A stretch of DNA of 64,000 nt from Natrinema gari JCM 14663 (GCF_000337175.1 NZ_AOIJ01000033.1:103157-167156), one strand, 5' to 3'; counted from the first letter of the stretch, positions 52,429 through 62,077 are shown. Made by a program: numbers and translations. Notes: generated by a model from the letters alone, not told the origin.

Positions 52429-54168
52429 ATGAACGCACGCAATCAGTTACTCGTCGTACTTACCGCGCTGATGGTCGTCAGCTCTGGCGGGGCGATGGTG
52501 GCAGCCGCAACGGGCGGCGACACCGTCGAACAGGGCGACAATGTCAGCGAGGACGAGTACGAGGGGACAGACATCGAATCGGCGGACGAATCAGTAGCCG
52601 AGAGCCAGGATCGGTCGGAGACGGCGACCGGACTGGAGGACAACGCGTCCGACGACGGCGAACTCGAGCCGGATACCGACTCCGACGGGAACCAAGCCGC
52701 GTACGTGACGTTTAACGATCAGGCGATCGACAACGACACGGTCGTCGTCGAGAACGCCACGCTCGCGAGCGGCGGCTTCGTGGCGATCCACGACAGCAGC
52801 CTCCTCGTCGGCAACGTCGTGGACAGCGTAATCGGCAGCTCGACCTACCTCGAGGCGGGCACGCACGAGAACATCGAGATCACGCTCGACGAGCCGCTCG
52901 AGGAAGACGAGACGCTGATCGCGATGCCGCATCGCGACACGAACGACAACGAGACGTACGACTTCGTCGAAACCGACGGACAGGCCGACGGGCCATACCT
53001 CACGGCCGATAACGAACCGGTGACCGACGATGCGGAGATCACCGTCGATGGCGTGGCGGACGAAGCGCCCGTCGACGAGGAACCGGTTGACAACGAGACC
53101 GATGAGCTTCCGGTCGAAGAAGAGCCGGTTGACGAGGAACCCGTTGATAACGAAACCGACGAGGAACCCGTTGATGAGGAACCGGTTGACAACGAAACCG
53201 ACGAGCTCCCGGTCGAAGAAGAGCCGGTTGACGAGGAGCCGGTTGATAACGAAACCGACGAGGAACCCGTTGACGAGGAACCGCTCGACAACGAAACCGA
53301 CGACGAGCCGGTCGTAGAAGAGCCAGTTGAGGAAGAACCCGTCGAGGACGAGCCGATGGATCAGCTGCCCATCGATGCCGATAACCGCCCGGTCTTCGTC
53401 ACGGTCGAGAACCTCACGGTCGAGGACCTAAACGCCGAGAACACGTCCGTGTACGTACTCGTCGTGGGTGACGATATCGATACCGACGACCTGCCGGACG
53501 AGATCGATAACATCACCGAGGAGCCGATCGTCGACGACACCGACGACGAACTGCTCGATAACGAAACCGACGACGAAGACGAGGTACCGGTTGACGACGA
53601 CACCGACGACGAACCGCTCGATAACGAAACCGACGACGAGGACGAGGTACCGGTTGACGACGACACCGATGACAACGGGCTGTTCGGTGACGAGACTGAC
53701 AACGAAACTGATGACGACGACGCTGCTGACGACGTGACGGCCGAGGCCTTCGAGGTGAGCGATCTCGAGGCCCCCGAGAGTGCCACGGTCGGTGAGAACA
53801 TCACGGTGACGGCGACCGTCGAGAACCCGAGCGACGAGGAACGCACCGAATCCGTCCAGTTCCGGCTCGAGGGAGACCTCGTCGCCGAGCAGAACGTGAC
53901 TCTCGACAGCGGCGAGAGTGACGACGTCGAGTTCGAGGTCGAGACGAGCGCGCTGCAGGCAGGCTCGTACATCCACATGATCCTCACCGATGAGGCCGGT
54001 GAGGTCGCGATACTCGAACTGATCGACGAGATCGATACTGACGAGGACGTGGACAGTATCGATGACGAAACCGACGACGAACTCAACGAGACGGACAATC
54101 TCGACGACACGGACGAGATCGATGACGACAACGAGACGAACGACACCGACGACGGCTTGACGGCCTAA
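52429..54168 (+). CDS. Secreted, sequon-rich acidic repeat protein
   Basis: A 579-residue exported protein with a Sec-type signal (MNARNQLLVVLTALMVVSSGGAMVAA). Residues ~85-205 resemble the haloarchaeal DUF7282 domain (AAYVTFNDQAIDNDTVVVENATL...). A low-complexity region follows, with two 33-residue repeats of DNETDE/EEPVD type and two 21-residue repeats. A CARDB-like beta domain (FEVSDLEAPESATVGENITVTATVENPSDEERTESVQFRL) comes next, then an acidic tail. By my count there are about 21 N-x-S/T sequons, most in DNETD units. It is probably a heavily N-glycosylated surface or matrix protein. An ATG six codons upstream (52411) is less likely. Confidence 0.82.
   Translation: MNARNQLLVVLTALMVVSSGGAMVAAATGGDTVEQGDNVSEDEYEGTDIESADESVAESQDRSETATGLEDNASDDGELEPDTDSDGNQAAYVTFNDQAIDNDTVVVENATLASGGFVAIHDSSLLVGNVVDSVIGSSTYLEAGTHENIEITLDEPLEEDETLIAMPHRDTNDNETYDFVETDGQADGPYLTADNEPVTDDAEITVDGVADEAPVDEEPVDNETDELPVEEEPVDEEPVDNETDEEPVDEEPVDNETDELPVEEEPVDEEPVDNETDEEPVDEEPLDNETDDEPVVEEPVEEEPVEDEPMDQLPIDADNRPVFVTVENLTVEDLNAENTSVYVLVVGDDIDTDDLPDEIDNITEEPIVDDTDDELLDNETDDEDEVPVDDDTDDEPLDNETDDEDEVPVDDDTDDNGLFGDETDNETDDDDAADDVTAEAFEVSDLEAPESATVGENITVTATVENPSDEERTESVQFRLEGDLVAEQNVTLDSGESDDVEFEVETSALQAGSYIHMILTDEAGEVAILELIDEIDTDEDVDSIDDETDDELNETDNLDDTDEIDDDNETNDTDDGLTA
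53077..53274 (+). repeat. 99-bp tandem repeat pair inside the acidic surface protein
   Basis: Two consecutive 99-bp units (53077-53175 and 53176-53274) encode nearly identical 33-residue blocks built from EEPVDNETDE and LPVEEEPVD elements. Codons differ at silent positions, so the repeats are not brand new. Confidence 0.85.
53542..53667 (+). repeat. 63-bp tandem repeat pair inside the acidic surface protein
   Basis: Two units (53542-53604 and 53605-53667) encode DDE-L/P-LDNETDDEDEVPVDDDT, each with one glycosylation sequon. They are almost identical at DNA level. Confidence 0.85.
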
Positions 54169-54381
54169 CCGAGGAGACTCCAACGGACAGCGCGTCTTTT
54201 CGCGCCGTTGCAGGCGATACGGCGACGGTGTGCGTCCACCGAACGGCGACCGGGAATCGATTTCTTCGCTGCTCGTTCCGCTCCTCGAGCGCCGCGACAG
54301 TGCTTACGGCACCGGTACTACTAGTGGTCGGAGCGGATCGAGTCGGCGGTCACGAGACGCGAAGCACAGCCGCGACGGCCC

Positions 54382-54885
54382 TCAGCCGAGCAGTCGATAG
54401 AGGCTGCTCGCGGCGACGGCGAGAAAGACGAGCACGCTCGAGAGCACGGGATCGACGCGCGAGACGACGGGCAGGTCGAGTCCGGCCACCGCGATGACGG
54501 CGAGGCCGAGCACGCAGAGTCCGAGGTGGAACCGCAAGATTCGCGAGTGATCGGTCGTGTGACCGTCGACGTACTGGAGGACCGCCTCGAAGTGACGGCC
54601 GGACTGAATCGTCTTCGCGTCGGAATCGTACTCGATGACGGCGTCCTCTTCGAGTTGGGGAAGATGCGTTTGTTGAAGGGAGACGTAGACGCTCTTGTAG
54701 AGGTTGTTCGGGACGGGCGTCGTGTCGGATTCGGTGGCGGCGATTTCGGTTGCGACGTCGGAGACATCGATCTGTCCGCCCTCCTCCGCGAGCAGTTGGA
54801 CGATCGCACGTCGTCTGTCGTTGCCGAGGATGTGAAACACTTCGCTCTCCTCGAGCGGATCAGTTCTGTCCGTTTGGACTGACAT
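54382..54885 (-). CDS. DUF7344-type winged-helix protein with membrane tail
   Basis: A 167-residue protein. The N-terminal winged helix (EVFHILGNDRRRAIVQLLAEEGGQIDVSDVATEIAATE ... VYVSLQQTHLPQLEEDAVIEYD) is the haloarchaeal DUF7344 signature. Two C-terminal hydrophobic helices follow (ILRFHLGLCVLGLAVIAVAGL and VLSSVLVFLAVAASSLY). A second protein of the same build lies at 58241. Such genes frequently flank haloarchaeal polysaccharide and glycosylation loci (from memory). Confidence 0.85.
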   Translation of the reverse strand: MSVQTDRTDPLEESEVFHILGNDRRRAIVQLLAEEGGQIDVSDVATEIAATESDTTPVPNNLYKSVYVSLQQTHLPQLEEDAVIEYDSDAKTIQSGRHFEAVLQYVDGHTTDHSRILRFHLGLCVLGLAVIAVAGLDLPVVSRVDPVLSSVLVFLAVAASSLYRLLG

Positions 54886-55239
54886 CGATCAGGGAGAAGG
54901 GACGGGCGTGTTCGAGGGGCGATCCACCACCTGTGACCATGTCTCCCCAGTTCACTCACCACTAACTTTAACTTTTGCAGGTTACGTTGTCGGTCGGTTC
55001 ACGCCGCGAGCACGAGTAATGCGGCCGTCCGCGTAGGGAGCGGATACAGTCAGCGACGGCGAGCTCTCGAGAGCGGTGTCGGTCCCGCGATCGGAGACGG
55101 ACAGCGCTGGAACGAGAACGGAGCGTGGAGGATGAGACCAGCAGCCGTGCTATCGGGTCGGTATCGGGAGAGATGGAGCAAAAAGCCTCGTCGATCGGCG
55201 TCGAAACGGCGAAATCAAACCGGCGGATAGCGGTAGTGG
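54886..55239. other. Gene-free stretch
   Basis: About 350 bases upstream of the DUF7344-type gene. It includes an AT-rich TAACTTTAACTTTT near 54963-54977 that may hold that gene's promoter. Nothing else is recognised. Confidence 0.5.
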
Positions 55240-55431
55240 TCAGTCACCCGGGAGATGCCCGCCGGACTGCATCTCCCGATACGTCGTACAGGATGGACAG
55301 CCGTGGACGATATCGCCGTTGTCGCCAAAGACGCGAGCGAACTGCTGTGTGACGTGCGTCCCGCAGTTTCGACAGCGGGCACCGGCTGTCGACGATTCCA
55401 TGGGCTTCCAGTCGTGTTGTGTGGAGTTCAT
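55240..55431 (-). CDS. Small zinc-ribbon protein (DUF7563-like)
   Basis: A 63-residue protein with two CxxC knuckles, CRNC near residue 20 and CPSC near residue 46, and a THVTQQFARVFGDNGD segment between them, typical of a haloarchaeal zinc-ribbon family. An ATG ten codons in (55401) is an alternative start. The longer open frame upstream is Arg/Pro-rich and not believable. Confidence 0.75.
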   Translation of the reverse strand: MNSTQHDWKPMESSTAGARCRNCGTHVTQQFARVFGDNGDIVHGCPSCTTYREMQSGGHLPGD

Positions 55432-56004
55432 GGGTTGTGGGGGTGTGTACTCGGACGAGTCGCGCTCCGTCGCGTTGCCGACGGGACCGATCCGTGCCGC
55501 CCGCGGTCCCGGCGGCCGACGCTGCCGCCGATCCGTCGCGATACCCGCCCGGGCATCATCGAACCAAGGGGAGCAAACGCGAATAAAGGACGCAGACCGT
55601 TCACCCTGAGCGCGCGCTTGAGAACCGAGAAAGCGCCTCATTATGCCCGGGAGAAGCGCTCATACCGCTCGAAACGCGCGGTCTCGAAATCGATCGACAA
55701 GTCGTATCAATCCCAGTTCAGCCGCGTTGGACGGCAGTCGGCTCTCAAACAGGATATTGACCCGTCGGGGGACGGGTCGAAAGCAGTAATTTCCGGAGCG
55801 AAATACGATTTTACGTCGTGCAGCCGACTGGCGGCAGGGGATAAGGTACATCGTTATAAAATACCACTATCGCTTACCGATTTTCGTGCCGGAATGTAAT
55901 GGTGGAATCCCCGACAGTGGTGGCCCAACCGCCGCCCGTCTCGTATCGTCACCTCTCGTGCAGAGCGAACGGCCCCTGCCCGTCCTGGACGGGTGACTAC
56001 GACT
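55432..56004. other. Long intergenic region
   Basis: About 570 bases between divergent zinc-ribbon and HTH genes. The part 55790-55880 is AT-rich (AAATACGATTTTACG, GTTATAAAATACC) and probably contains the promoter for one or both sides. No gene recognised. Confidence 0.5.
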
Positions 56005-56337
56005 ATGTCAACGCAAGCGAGTAACACGCGATCGGAGTCGACTGCCGACCACGCGGCCCAGCTCGACGTCCTCGGGGACGACTGTGCCCGGACGATCCTC
56101 ATCGCGACGAGCGAGGGCCCGAAGACGGCGAAAGAACTGACCAAACGAACGGATAGCTCCTCGGCGACCGTCTACCGACGAATCAACAATCTCCTCGAGA
56201 GCGAGCTCATTGCCGAGTGCGTGCGGTTCGACGACGACGGCTCACATACGACCGCCTACGAGGCGACCGTCGATGTCCTCCGCGTCCGGATCGACGCCGA
56301 CGGGATCGATGTTGCGGTGTCGGACGCCGACGAGTAA
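56005..56337 (+). CDS. ArsR-like winged-helix regulator
   Basis: A 110-residue DNA-binding protein. LDVLGDDCARTILIATSEGPKTAKELTKRTDSSSATVYRRINNLLESELIAECVRFDDDGSHTTAYEATV covers the full helix-turn-helix and wing. A short C-terminal strand-rich tail (DVLRVRIDADGIDVAV) may dimerise. The start at 56005 (MSTQAS) is favoured over a GTG four codons earlier. It is probably cytosolic; its targets are unknown. Confidence 0.83.
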   Translation: MSTQASNTRSESTADHAAQLDVLGDDCARTILIATSEGPKTAKELTKRTDSSSATVYRRINNLLESELIAECVRFDDDGSHTTAYEATVDVLRVRIDADGIDVAVSDADE

Positions 56338-56557
56338 TCCGCGACGGATCGAGGCACATCGCTCGGCCCGTAACCGTACGCCGGTCGATCGCACCACGGT
56401 GCCGCTCGAGCGGGCGACGGTCCGACGGACGACACGGCGCGACCGGTCGTCGAACGAGTACTTTCGCTCGAGTAAGCCCGTTTAAATGCGAGCGGTGACG
56501 CCTGTATGATACGGATAACAAATATCTACTCAGTAGAACGGTCAGTGTGATTGAACA

Positions 56558-56833
56558 ATGCACGATCTGACCGGCTTCCAGCGCGATCTGTTGTACGTGA
56601 TCGCAGGTGCTGACCGACCGTCGGGCCAGACGGTTAAAGACGAAGTCGAGAAGTACTACAGTTCGGAGATCAATCACGGGCGCCTGTATCCGAATCTGGA
56701 CACACTCGTCAACAAGGAGTTGGTCGAGAAGGGACAACTCGACAGACGAACGAACTACTACGCGATCACCGAATCCGGTCGACAGCGGATTCAGGAGCGC
56801 CGGGAGTGGGAAGCGCAGTACGTCGACTTCTAG
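56558..56833 (+). CDS. PadR-family transcriptional regulator
   Basis: A 91-residue winged helix of the PadR family: LTGFQRDLLYVIAGADRPSGQTVKDEVEKYY (first helices), INHGRLYPNLDTLVNKELVEKGQLDRRTNYYAIT (recognition helix and wing) and a short C-terminal helix QERREWEAQY. The lack of a long C-terminal coiled coil makes it a minimal haloarchaeal PadR. It precedes the DUF1616 gene by about 200 bases. Confidence 0.88.
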   Translation: MHDLTGFQRDLLYVIAGADRPSGQTVKDEVEKYYSSEINHGRLYPNLDTLVNKELVEKGQLDRRTNYYAITESGRQRIQERREWEAQYVDF

Positions 56834-57034
56834 GTGCTCGAACGCGAACGGAGCGGCCCAGCGCAGGCCCGACGGAGCGTCCCGCTCGTCGTCCGACCCC
56901 GAACCGAGCAGCAGCCGGTTGTGATCGGTAGCGCGGCCATAACAAAGAACCGGAAGGTGGTTCGATCCGACGAGAATGCCACGCGTACTGTCCGTGCGGA
57001 GATCGAACGCCGACCAGCGGCCGGTGGATCGTCG

Positions 57035-58021
57035 ATGAGCCACGAAACGAGTCCCTGGACTCGGTTCGACGTCGTTCGTCGCTATCCCGTCGACCTCGCG
57101 GCCGTCTCGATCGGTGCGGTCGTCGCCTATCTGCTCGTGACGGCGATGGCGAGCGAGAGCACTCTCCGGCTGTTCGTAACCGTTCCGCTCGCCCTGTTTC
57201 TCCCGGGCTATGCGCTCGTCTCGGTCCTCTTTCCGGCCGGCAAGCGGGAGACACGCGAGACGGCGGCGACGGCCGCCGAGCGCCGTCCACGTGGGATCGA
57301 CGGGACCGAACGCATGGGGCTGGCGTTCGTCCTCTCGCTGGCGGTCGTGCCCCTGATCGTCTTGCTACTACCGCTTCTCGGACTCGCGCTGACGACGACA
57401 TCGATCGCCGCAGCCCTCGGGTTCGGAACGGTCGCCGTCGCACAGATCGGCGTCGTCCGGCGGCTTCGGGTACCGGACGGCGATCGGTTTGCCGTGTCAC
57501 CGCTCGCGGGCCTCGAGACGATCGGCGGCGACGGCACGACCGCGACGGCGTCGTCGATACTGCTCGTGCTGGCGATCGGGACGGCGGTCAGCGCATTGCT
57601 CGTCGCGTTCCTGCTACCCGTGACGGCGGGCGGGTTCACCGAACTCGCGCTCTACAGCGAGGATGAGGACGGCGAAGTCGTCGCCGGCGAGCTCCCGAAC
57701 GAGATCGAGCCCGGTGAGTCGATTCCGCTGACGATCACCATCGAGAACCAGGAGGGTGCCGAGCGGGACTACACGGCCGTCGTTCAGGAACAGACCCTCG
57801 AGGACGGGACGGTCGTCGACCGGACGGAGTTACGCCGGATCGACGCGAGCGTCTCGGACGGGGCGACGGGGTCCGGGGAGCGGACGATAACGCCGACGGC
57901 AGAGGCGGGGGAAACGGTTCGAATCAGCGTCTTGCTCTACGAGGGTGAGCCGCCGGCGACGCCGACGAACGGGAACGCCGCCGAGGAGACCCACTTCTGG
58001 GTGACGGTGACCGAGGAGTGA
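57035..58021 (+). CDS. DUF1616 membrane protein
   Basis: A 328-residue protein. The N-terminal half has four or five helices (AAVSIGAVVAYLLVTAM, RLFVTVPLALFLPGYALVSVLFP, GLAFVLSLAVVPLIVLLLPLLGLAL, LLVLAIGTAVSALLVAFLLP). RLFVTVPLALFLPGYAL is the DUF1616 signature. The C-terminal half is an exposed beta domain (FTELALYSEDEDGEVVAGELPNEIEPGESIPLTITIENQEG...) like Ig/CARDB folds. Genes of this type often sit near archaeal glycan loci (from memory). The start at 57035 removes an unlikely 67-residue basic extension. Confidence 0.83.
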   Translation: MSHETSPWTRFDVVRRYPVDLAAVSIGAVVAYLLVTAMASESTLRLFVTVPLALFLPGYALVSVLFPAGKRETRETAATAAERRPRGIDGTERMGLAFVLSLAVVPLIVLLLPLLGLALTTTSIAAALGFGTVAVAQIGVVRRLRVPDGDRFAVSPLAGLETIGGDGTTATASSILLVLAIGTAVSALLVAFLLPVTAGGFTELALYSEDEDGEVVAGELPNEIEPGESIPLTITIENQEGAERDYTAVVQEQTLEDGTVVDRTELRRIDASVSDGATGSGERTITPTAEAGETVRISVLLYEGEPPATPTNGNAAEETHFWVTVTEE

Positions 58022-58240
58022 ACCGCGTTTCGGGGCTGCCACCGGTGGCGGAGCCGCGAACGTCCCGTCGGAACCGGGTCCGGACCGGCGGGAGTGATGC
58101 GTGGGTCACCGGTCCCCGGCTCGAGGGCGGGGACGGTGGCTTGATGGGAAAAGACAAGTCACGACGAGCGGAGACGGCGGGATCGTCCCGCCGAACGACG
58201 GGGTGACGGCTCCCGCGTGGAGAGCGGACACTGACGCTGG

Positions 58241-58777
58241 TTAGCGGCTCGGACGCCCGATCGGGAGCTCGATCCCCGGACGACGCGAGACGTACTGTGC
58301 TGCCGAGAGCCCGAGAACGACGACGCAAACTGCCAGTGCGACGACCGGTGCGGCGGACATCGTCAGCGGACCGATCGCGAGCGCGGAGAGCGCGAACGCG
58401 ACGACGCCGACCGTCGCGACGGCTGCGTAAAGCCGGTGCCACGGCCGCCGGTCCTCGAGATGCCGGTCGAGATAGGGTTCGAAACGGTCCTCGCTCGGCA
58501 GGAGTTCGATCTCGTGGCCGTCCGGGTCCCAGTCGACGATGCCGTGATCCTCGAGCATCGGCAGGTGGGTCTGGTACAGCGAGATGTAGACCCGCCGGCG
58601 CTGTGTACGAGTCACGTCGTCGGGGTCGGCATCGTTCTCCCAGGCAGCCACCTGCTCGACGAGCGGTGCGAGATCGCAGGTGCCGCCCTGTCGTTTCAGG
58701 TACTGGACCGTTCGGCGTCTGCGCGCATTGCTGAACACGTCGAACAGTTTCGCTTGCGTGAGTTCGCTGTCAGCCAT
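58241..58777 (-). CDS. DUF7344-type winged-helix protein with membrane tail
   Basis: A 178-residue paralogue of the protein at 54382: LFDVFSNARRRRTVQYLKRQGGTCDLAPLVEQVAAWEND, then RRVYISLYQTHLPMLEDHGIVDWD, followed by two hydrophobic helices (LYAAVATVGVVAFALSALAIG and APVVALAVCVVVLGLSAA) and a short tail. It sits just before the sugar operon on the opposite strand and may regulate it. Confidence 0.86.
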   Translation of the reverse strand: MADSELTQAKLFDVFSNARRRRTVQYLKRQGGTCDLAPLVEQVAAWENDADPDDVTRTQRRRVYISLYQTHLPMLEDHGIVDWDPDGHEIELLPSEDRFEPYLDRHLEDRRPWHRLYAAVATVGVVAFALSALAIGPLTMSAAPVVALAVCVVVLGLSAAQYVSRRPGIELPIGRPSR

Positions 58778-59247
58778 GTGTGCCCTCCTCGTATCGGATC
58801 GGATCCCGGTCCCGTCTGACGGGTGAAGTCGGATTCCTCACAGCACACGATGCCAGCGTGTCCCACTTTACTATCACTCTGCTACCCGCCCGAAACGGTA
58901 TTGTACCAGTTAGCGGCCGTGACTGACGCCTTACTCGACGGTTCACGGATCGACGACGGTTCGAGCGGCCGTTCGCCGCCCCACGGGGCTGGGGACCGGC
59001 AACCGTCGTTTGGCCGTCTCGACGACACTGTAGTTCGGAGCTACGAGGCCTGCAGGCCGGGGATAACAAAGCCTCGTTACCGGCTGTTTGAGCACGATTG
59101 CCCACGCGGGTATCGATTCACTATGACAGGAATACGCGACCGACCACGATCTCGAGTAGCGGGCCGAACGGACACGGCGCTGTGTTGCCGTCGCGTTCGC
59201 TCGAGCGGCGACTGGGGCGGCTCCCGTGCGGACGGAGGGGGTCGGCG
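58778..59247. other. Promoter-containing gap upstream of the sugar operon
   Basis: About 470 bases between the divergent DUF7344-type gene and the acyltransferase. Possible promoter pieces are TTTACTATC near 58866 and GGTATTGTACC near 58900. I see no gene in it. Confidence 0.5.
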
Positions 59248-59838
59248 ATGAGCGAGGCAGTACGCGATGTCGCCCGCGGTGACGACTGTACGATCGACGA
59301 CGGGGCGACGGTCGGCTACGGCGGGTTCGACGAGCCGACCCGGATCGGCGACGGGGCAACGATCAGAACGGGCTCGATCGTCTACGGCGACGTGACGATC
59401 GGCGACGAGTTCGCGACGGGTCACGACGTTCTGATCCGGGAAGGGACGACGATCGGCGACGACGTGCTCGTCGGCACCAAGACGGTCATCGACGGGCGGA
59501 CGACGATCGGCTCACACGTCAGCCTGCAGACGAACGTCTACGTTCCGACCGAGACGACGATCGGCAACAACGTCTTCGTCGGCCCGGGAGCGGTGCTGAC
59601 CAACGACGAGTACCCCGTCCGGACCGACGACGGGCTCGAGGGACCGACGATCGAGGACGGCGCATCGATCGGCGCGAACGCGACGCTGTTGCCGGGCGTG
59701 ACGATCGGCGAAAACGCCTTCGTCGCGGCCGGGGCCGTCGTCACGGTGGACGTGCCGGCAGCGAGCCTGGCCGTCGGGACGCCGGCGAGCGTTCGGGAAC
59801 TACCGGAGTCGCTCGAGGGGGCCAACCAGCTCGCATGA
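59248..59838 (+). CDS. Left-handed beta-helix N-acyltransferase (WbpD-like)
   Basis: A 196-residue hexapeptide-repeat enzyme with repeated (I/V)GD/GDG turns: TIDDGATVGYGG, IRTGSIVYGDVTIGDEF, IGNNVFVGPGAVLTNDEYP and IEDGASIGANATLLPGVTIGENAFVAAGAVVT. The NDEYP segment is typical of UDP-3-amino-GlcNAcA N-acetyltransferases such as WbpD/WlbB, which acetylate the 3-amino group. It overlaps the aminotransferase start by four bases and opens the operon. Confidence 0.85.
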   Translation: MSEAVRDVARGDDCTIDDGATVGYGGFDEPTRIGDGATIRTGSIVYGDVTIGDEFATGHDVLIREGTTIGDDVLVGTKTVIDGRTTIGSHVSLQTNVYVPTETTIGNNVFVGPGAVLTNDEYPVRTDDGLEGPTIEDGASIGANATLLPGVTIGENAFVAAGAVVTVDVPAASLAVGTPASVRELPESLEGANQLA

Positions 59839-61055
59839 CCGACACCGAACCCACTCCCGAGGGCGACGCGACCGTCGAGGCCACCAGCGCCGGCGCGGGG
59901 ACCGAAGCGGTCGACGCCGAGCCCGAATTCGACCGCGACGGCGCGTCGACGCCGGTGCCGATCGCCGACCCCGAACTCAGCGCCGACGCCATCGAGCGCG
60001 TCGTGTCGGTCCTCGAAGCGGGGCGACTCGCCGACGGCCCCGAAGTCAGGGCCTTCGAGGAGGAATTCGCGAGCTACTGCGGAACGACCGACGCGGTCGC
60101 GACCGCCAACGGAACGACCGCCCTCCACGCGGCGCTCGAGGCGATCGGGGTCGAAGCGGGCGACGCGGTGCTCACCTCGCCGTTTTCCTTCGTGGCGAGC
60201 GCAAACGCGATTCGGCTGGCGGGGGGGACGCCCGTTTTCGCCGATATCGATCCCGAGACGTACACCCTGGACCCGGCCAACGTGGAACGCGTCCTCGGCG
60301 AGCGGAACGATATCGTCGGACTCCTCCCCGTGCACCTCTACGGGCTCCCCGCCGACATGCCGGCGCTGTGCGAACTGGCCGATGCACACGACCTGTTCGT
60401 CGTTGAGGACGCCTGTCAGGCCCACGGGGCGAAGATCGACGGCCGGCGCGTCGGCGAGTTCGGCGATGCCGCGTGTTTCTCGTTTTACCCGACGAAGAAC
60501 ATGACCACCGGCGAGGGTGGCATGATCGTCACCGACCGCGACGACATCGCCGCGCGGGCGGCGAGGTACGTCAATCACGGTCGGGAGAGGGACGGGACCG
60601 GCGGCTACGAACACGTCGCTCTCGGCCACAACTACCGGCTGACGAACGTGGCGGCGGCGATCGGTCGCACCCAACTCGAGCGTCTCCCGGCGTGTAACCG
60701 TGCCAGGCGCGAACACGCGACATACTACGACGATCGGCTGTCCGACCTCCCCCTCGAGACGCCGACGGAACCGGCGACCGCACGGCACGTCTACCACCAG
60801 TATACGGTTCGGACCGACGAGCGGGACGCCCTCGAGTCGACGCTTAGCGACTGGGAGGTCCAGACCGGCGTCTACTACGAGACGCCGATCCACCGCCAGC
60901 CGGCCTACGAAACGGTCAGCACGGCCGCCGCGTCGTTACCGCAGGCGGAACGGGCCGCCGCCGATGTCCTTTCCCTGCCCGTCCATCCCGGGCTGACCGA
61001 GCGCGACCGGCGGACCGTCGTCGAAGCAGTACGCGATCACTTCACCAGCCAATGA
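59835..61055 (+). CDS. DegT/DnrJ/EryC1-family sugar aminotransferase (WbpE-like)
   Basis: A 406-residue PLP enzyme with an acidic N-terminal extension of about 38 residues before IADPELSADAIERVVSVLEAG. The PLP-binding Lys221 lies in FYPTKNMTTGEGG; NGTTALHAALEAIGV, VEDACQAHGA and HQYTVRTDERD are family marks. WbpE-type enzymes add the 3-amino group to UDP-3-keto-GlcNAcA using glutamate. Its end overlaps the next start by four bases. Confidence 0.88.
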   Translation: MTDTEPTPEGDATVEATSAGAGTEAVDAEPEFDRDGASTPVPIADPELSADAIERVVSVLEAGRLADGPEVRAFEEEFASYCGTTDAVATANGTTALHAALEAIGVEAGDAVLTSPFSFVASANAIRLAGGTPVFADIDPETYTLDPANVERVLGERNDIVGLLPVHLYGLPADMPALCELADAHDLFVVEDACQAHGAKIDGRRVGEFGDAACFSFYPTKNMTTGEGGMIVTDRDDIAARAARYVNHGRERDGTGGYEHVALGHNYRLTNVAAAIGRTQLERLPACNRARREHATYYDDRLSDLPLETPTEPATARHVYHQYTVRTDERDALESTLSDWEVQTGVYYETPIHRQPAYETVSTAAASLPQAERAAADVLSLPVHPGLTERDRRTVVEAVRDHFTSQ

Positions 61056-62077
61056 GTACGGACCACCGAGCGAACGCGACGAGGGAGGAACCGATCCGGG
61101 CCGGCGTCGTCGGCGTCGGCTCCATGGGCGAAAACCACGCGCGCGTCTACGGCGAACTCGCCGGCGTCGAACTCGTCGGCGTCACCGACCGCGACGACGA
61201 CGTGGCCGAGACGATCGCGACGCGATACGGGACCGACGCGCTCGCGCTCGAGACGCTGTGTGACCGCTGCGATGTTGTGACGGTCGCCGTCCCGACGCCC
61301 GCCCATTACGAGACGGTTTCGACCTGTCTCGAGGCGGGTGTCCACGTGCTGGTCGAGAAGCCGATCGCGGCAACCGTCGAGCAGGGCCGCGCACTGGCCG
61401 AGCAGGCCCGCGAGGCGGGACTGGTCCTTCAGGTCGGCCACATCGAACGGTTCAACCCGGCGGTGCAGACGGTCGCGGGGCTGATCGACGATCTGGACGT
61501 GATCAGCGTCGAGGCCGAGCGCCTCGGACCGCCGATCGATCGGACGGCCCCGGGCAACGTCGTCTTCGATCTGATGGTCCACGACATCGATATCGTCGGC
61601 TCGCTGCTCGACGACAAGCCACACTCGCTGGCCGCGATGGGTACCGACAACGGGCAGTACGCCACCGCGACCATCGAATACGATGATGTCATCGCGACGG
61701 TGACGGCGAGTCGCCTCACGCAGAAGAAGATCCGAACGCTCACCGTCACCGCCCGCGAGTGTCTCGTCGAGGTCGACTACCTCGAGCAGTCGGTGTTGAT
61801 CCACCGCGATTCCTACCCCGAGTACGTCGCGGACGACGGCCAGCCCCGCTACCGCCACGAAAGCGTCGTCGAGAGACCCCGCGTCGACAGCGGCGAGCCG
61901 CTTCGCAACGAACTCGAGTCGTTCGTCGGGGCCGTTCGTACCGGGTCGACGCCGACAGTCACCGCCGAAGACGGGATCGCAGCCCTCGAGACGGTCAAGG
62001 TGATCGATCGGCTCGCGACGGGACCGTCGGAAGAGACGGGCGACGCCCCGCCGAAAGAACGTGAGGTGGAGGTCTGA
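61052..62077 (+). CDS. Gfo/Idh/MocA-family oxidoreductase (WbpB-like)
   Basis: A 341-residue NAD(P)-dependent dehydrogenase with the Rossmann motif GVVGVGSMGENHARVY, the conserved VEKP (LVEKPIAATVEQG), HIERFNPA and the catalytic-type His in DLMVHDIDIV. WbpB-type members oxidise the 3-OH of UDP-GlcNAcA to a ketone before transamination. It is flanked by the aminotransferase (4-base overlap) and the UDP-sugar dehydrogenase (1-base overlap). Confidence 0.88.
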   Translation: MSTDHRANATREEPIRAGVVGVGSMGENHARVYGELAGVELVGVTDRDDDVAETIATRYGTDALALETLCDRCDVVTVAVPTPAHYETVSTCLEAGVHVLVEKPIAATVEQGRALAEQAREAGLVLQVGHIERFNPAVQTVAGLIDDLDVISVEAERLGPPIDRTAPGNVVFDLMVHDIDIVGSLLDDKPHSLAAMGTDNGQYATATIEYDDVIATVTASRLTQKKIRTLTVTARECLVEVDYLEQSVLIHRDSYPEYVADDGQPRYRHESVVERPRVDSGEPLRNELESFVGAVRTGSTPTVTAEDGIAALETVKVIDRLATGPSEETGDAPPKEREVEV

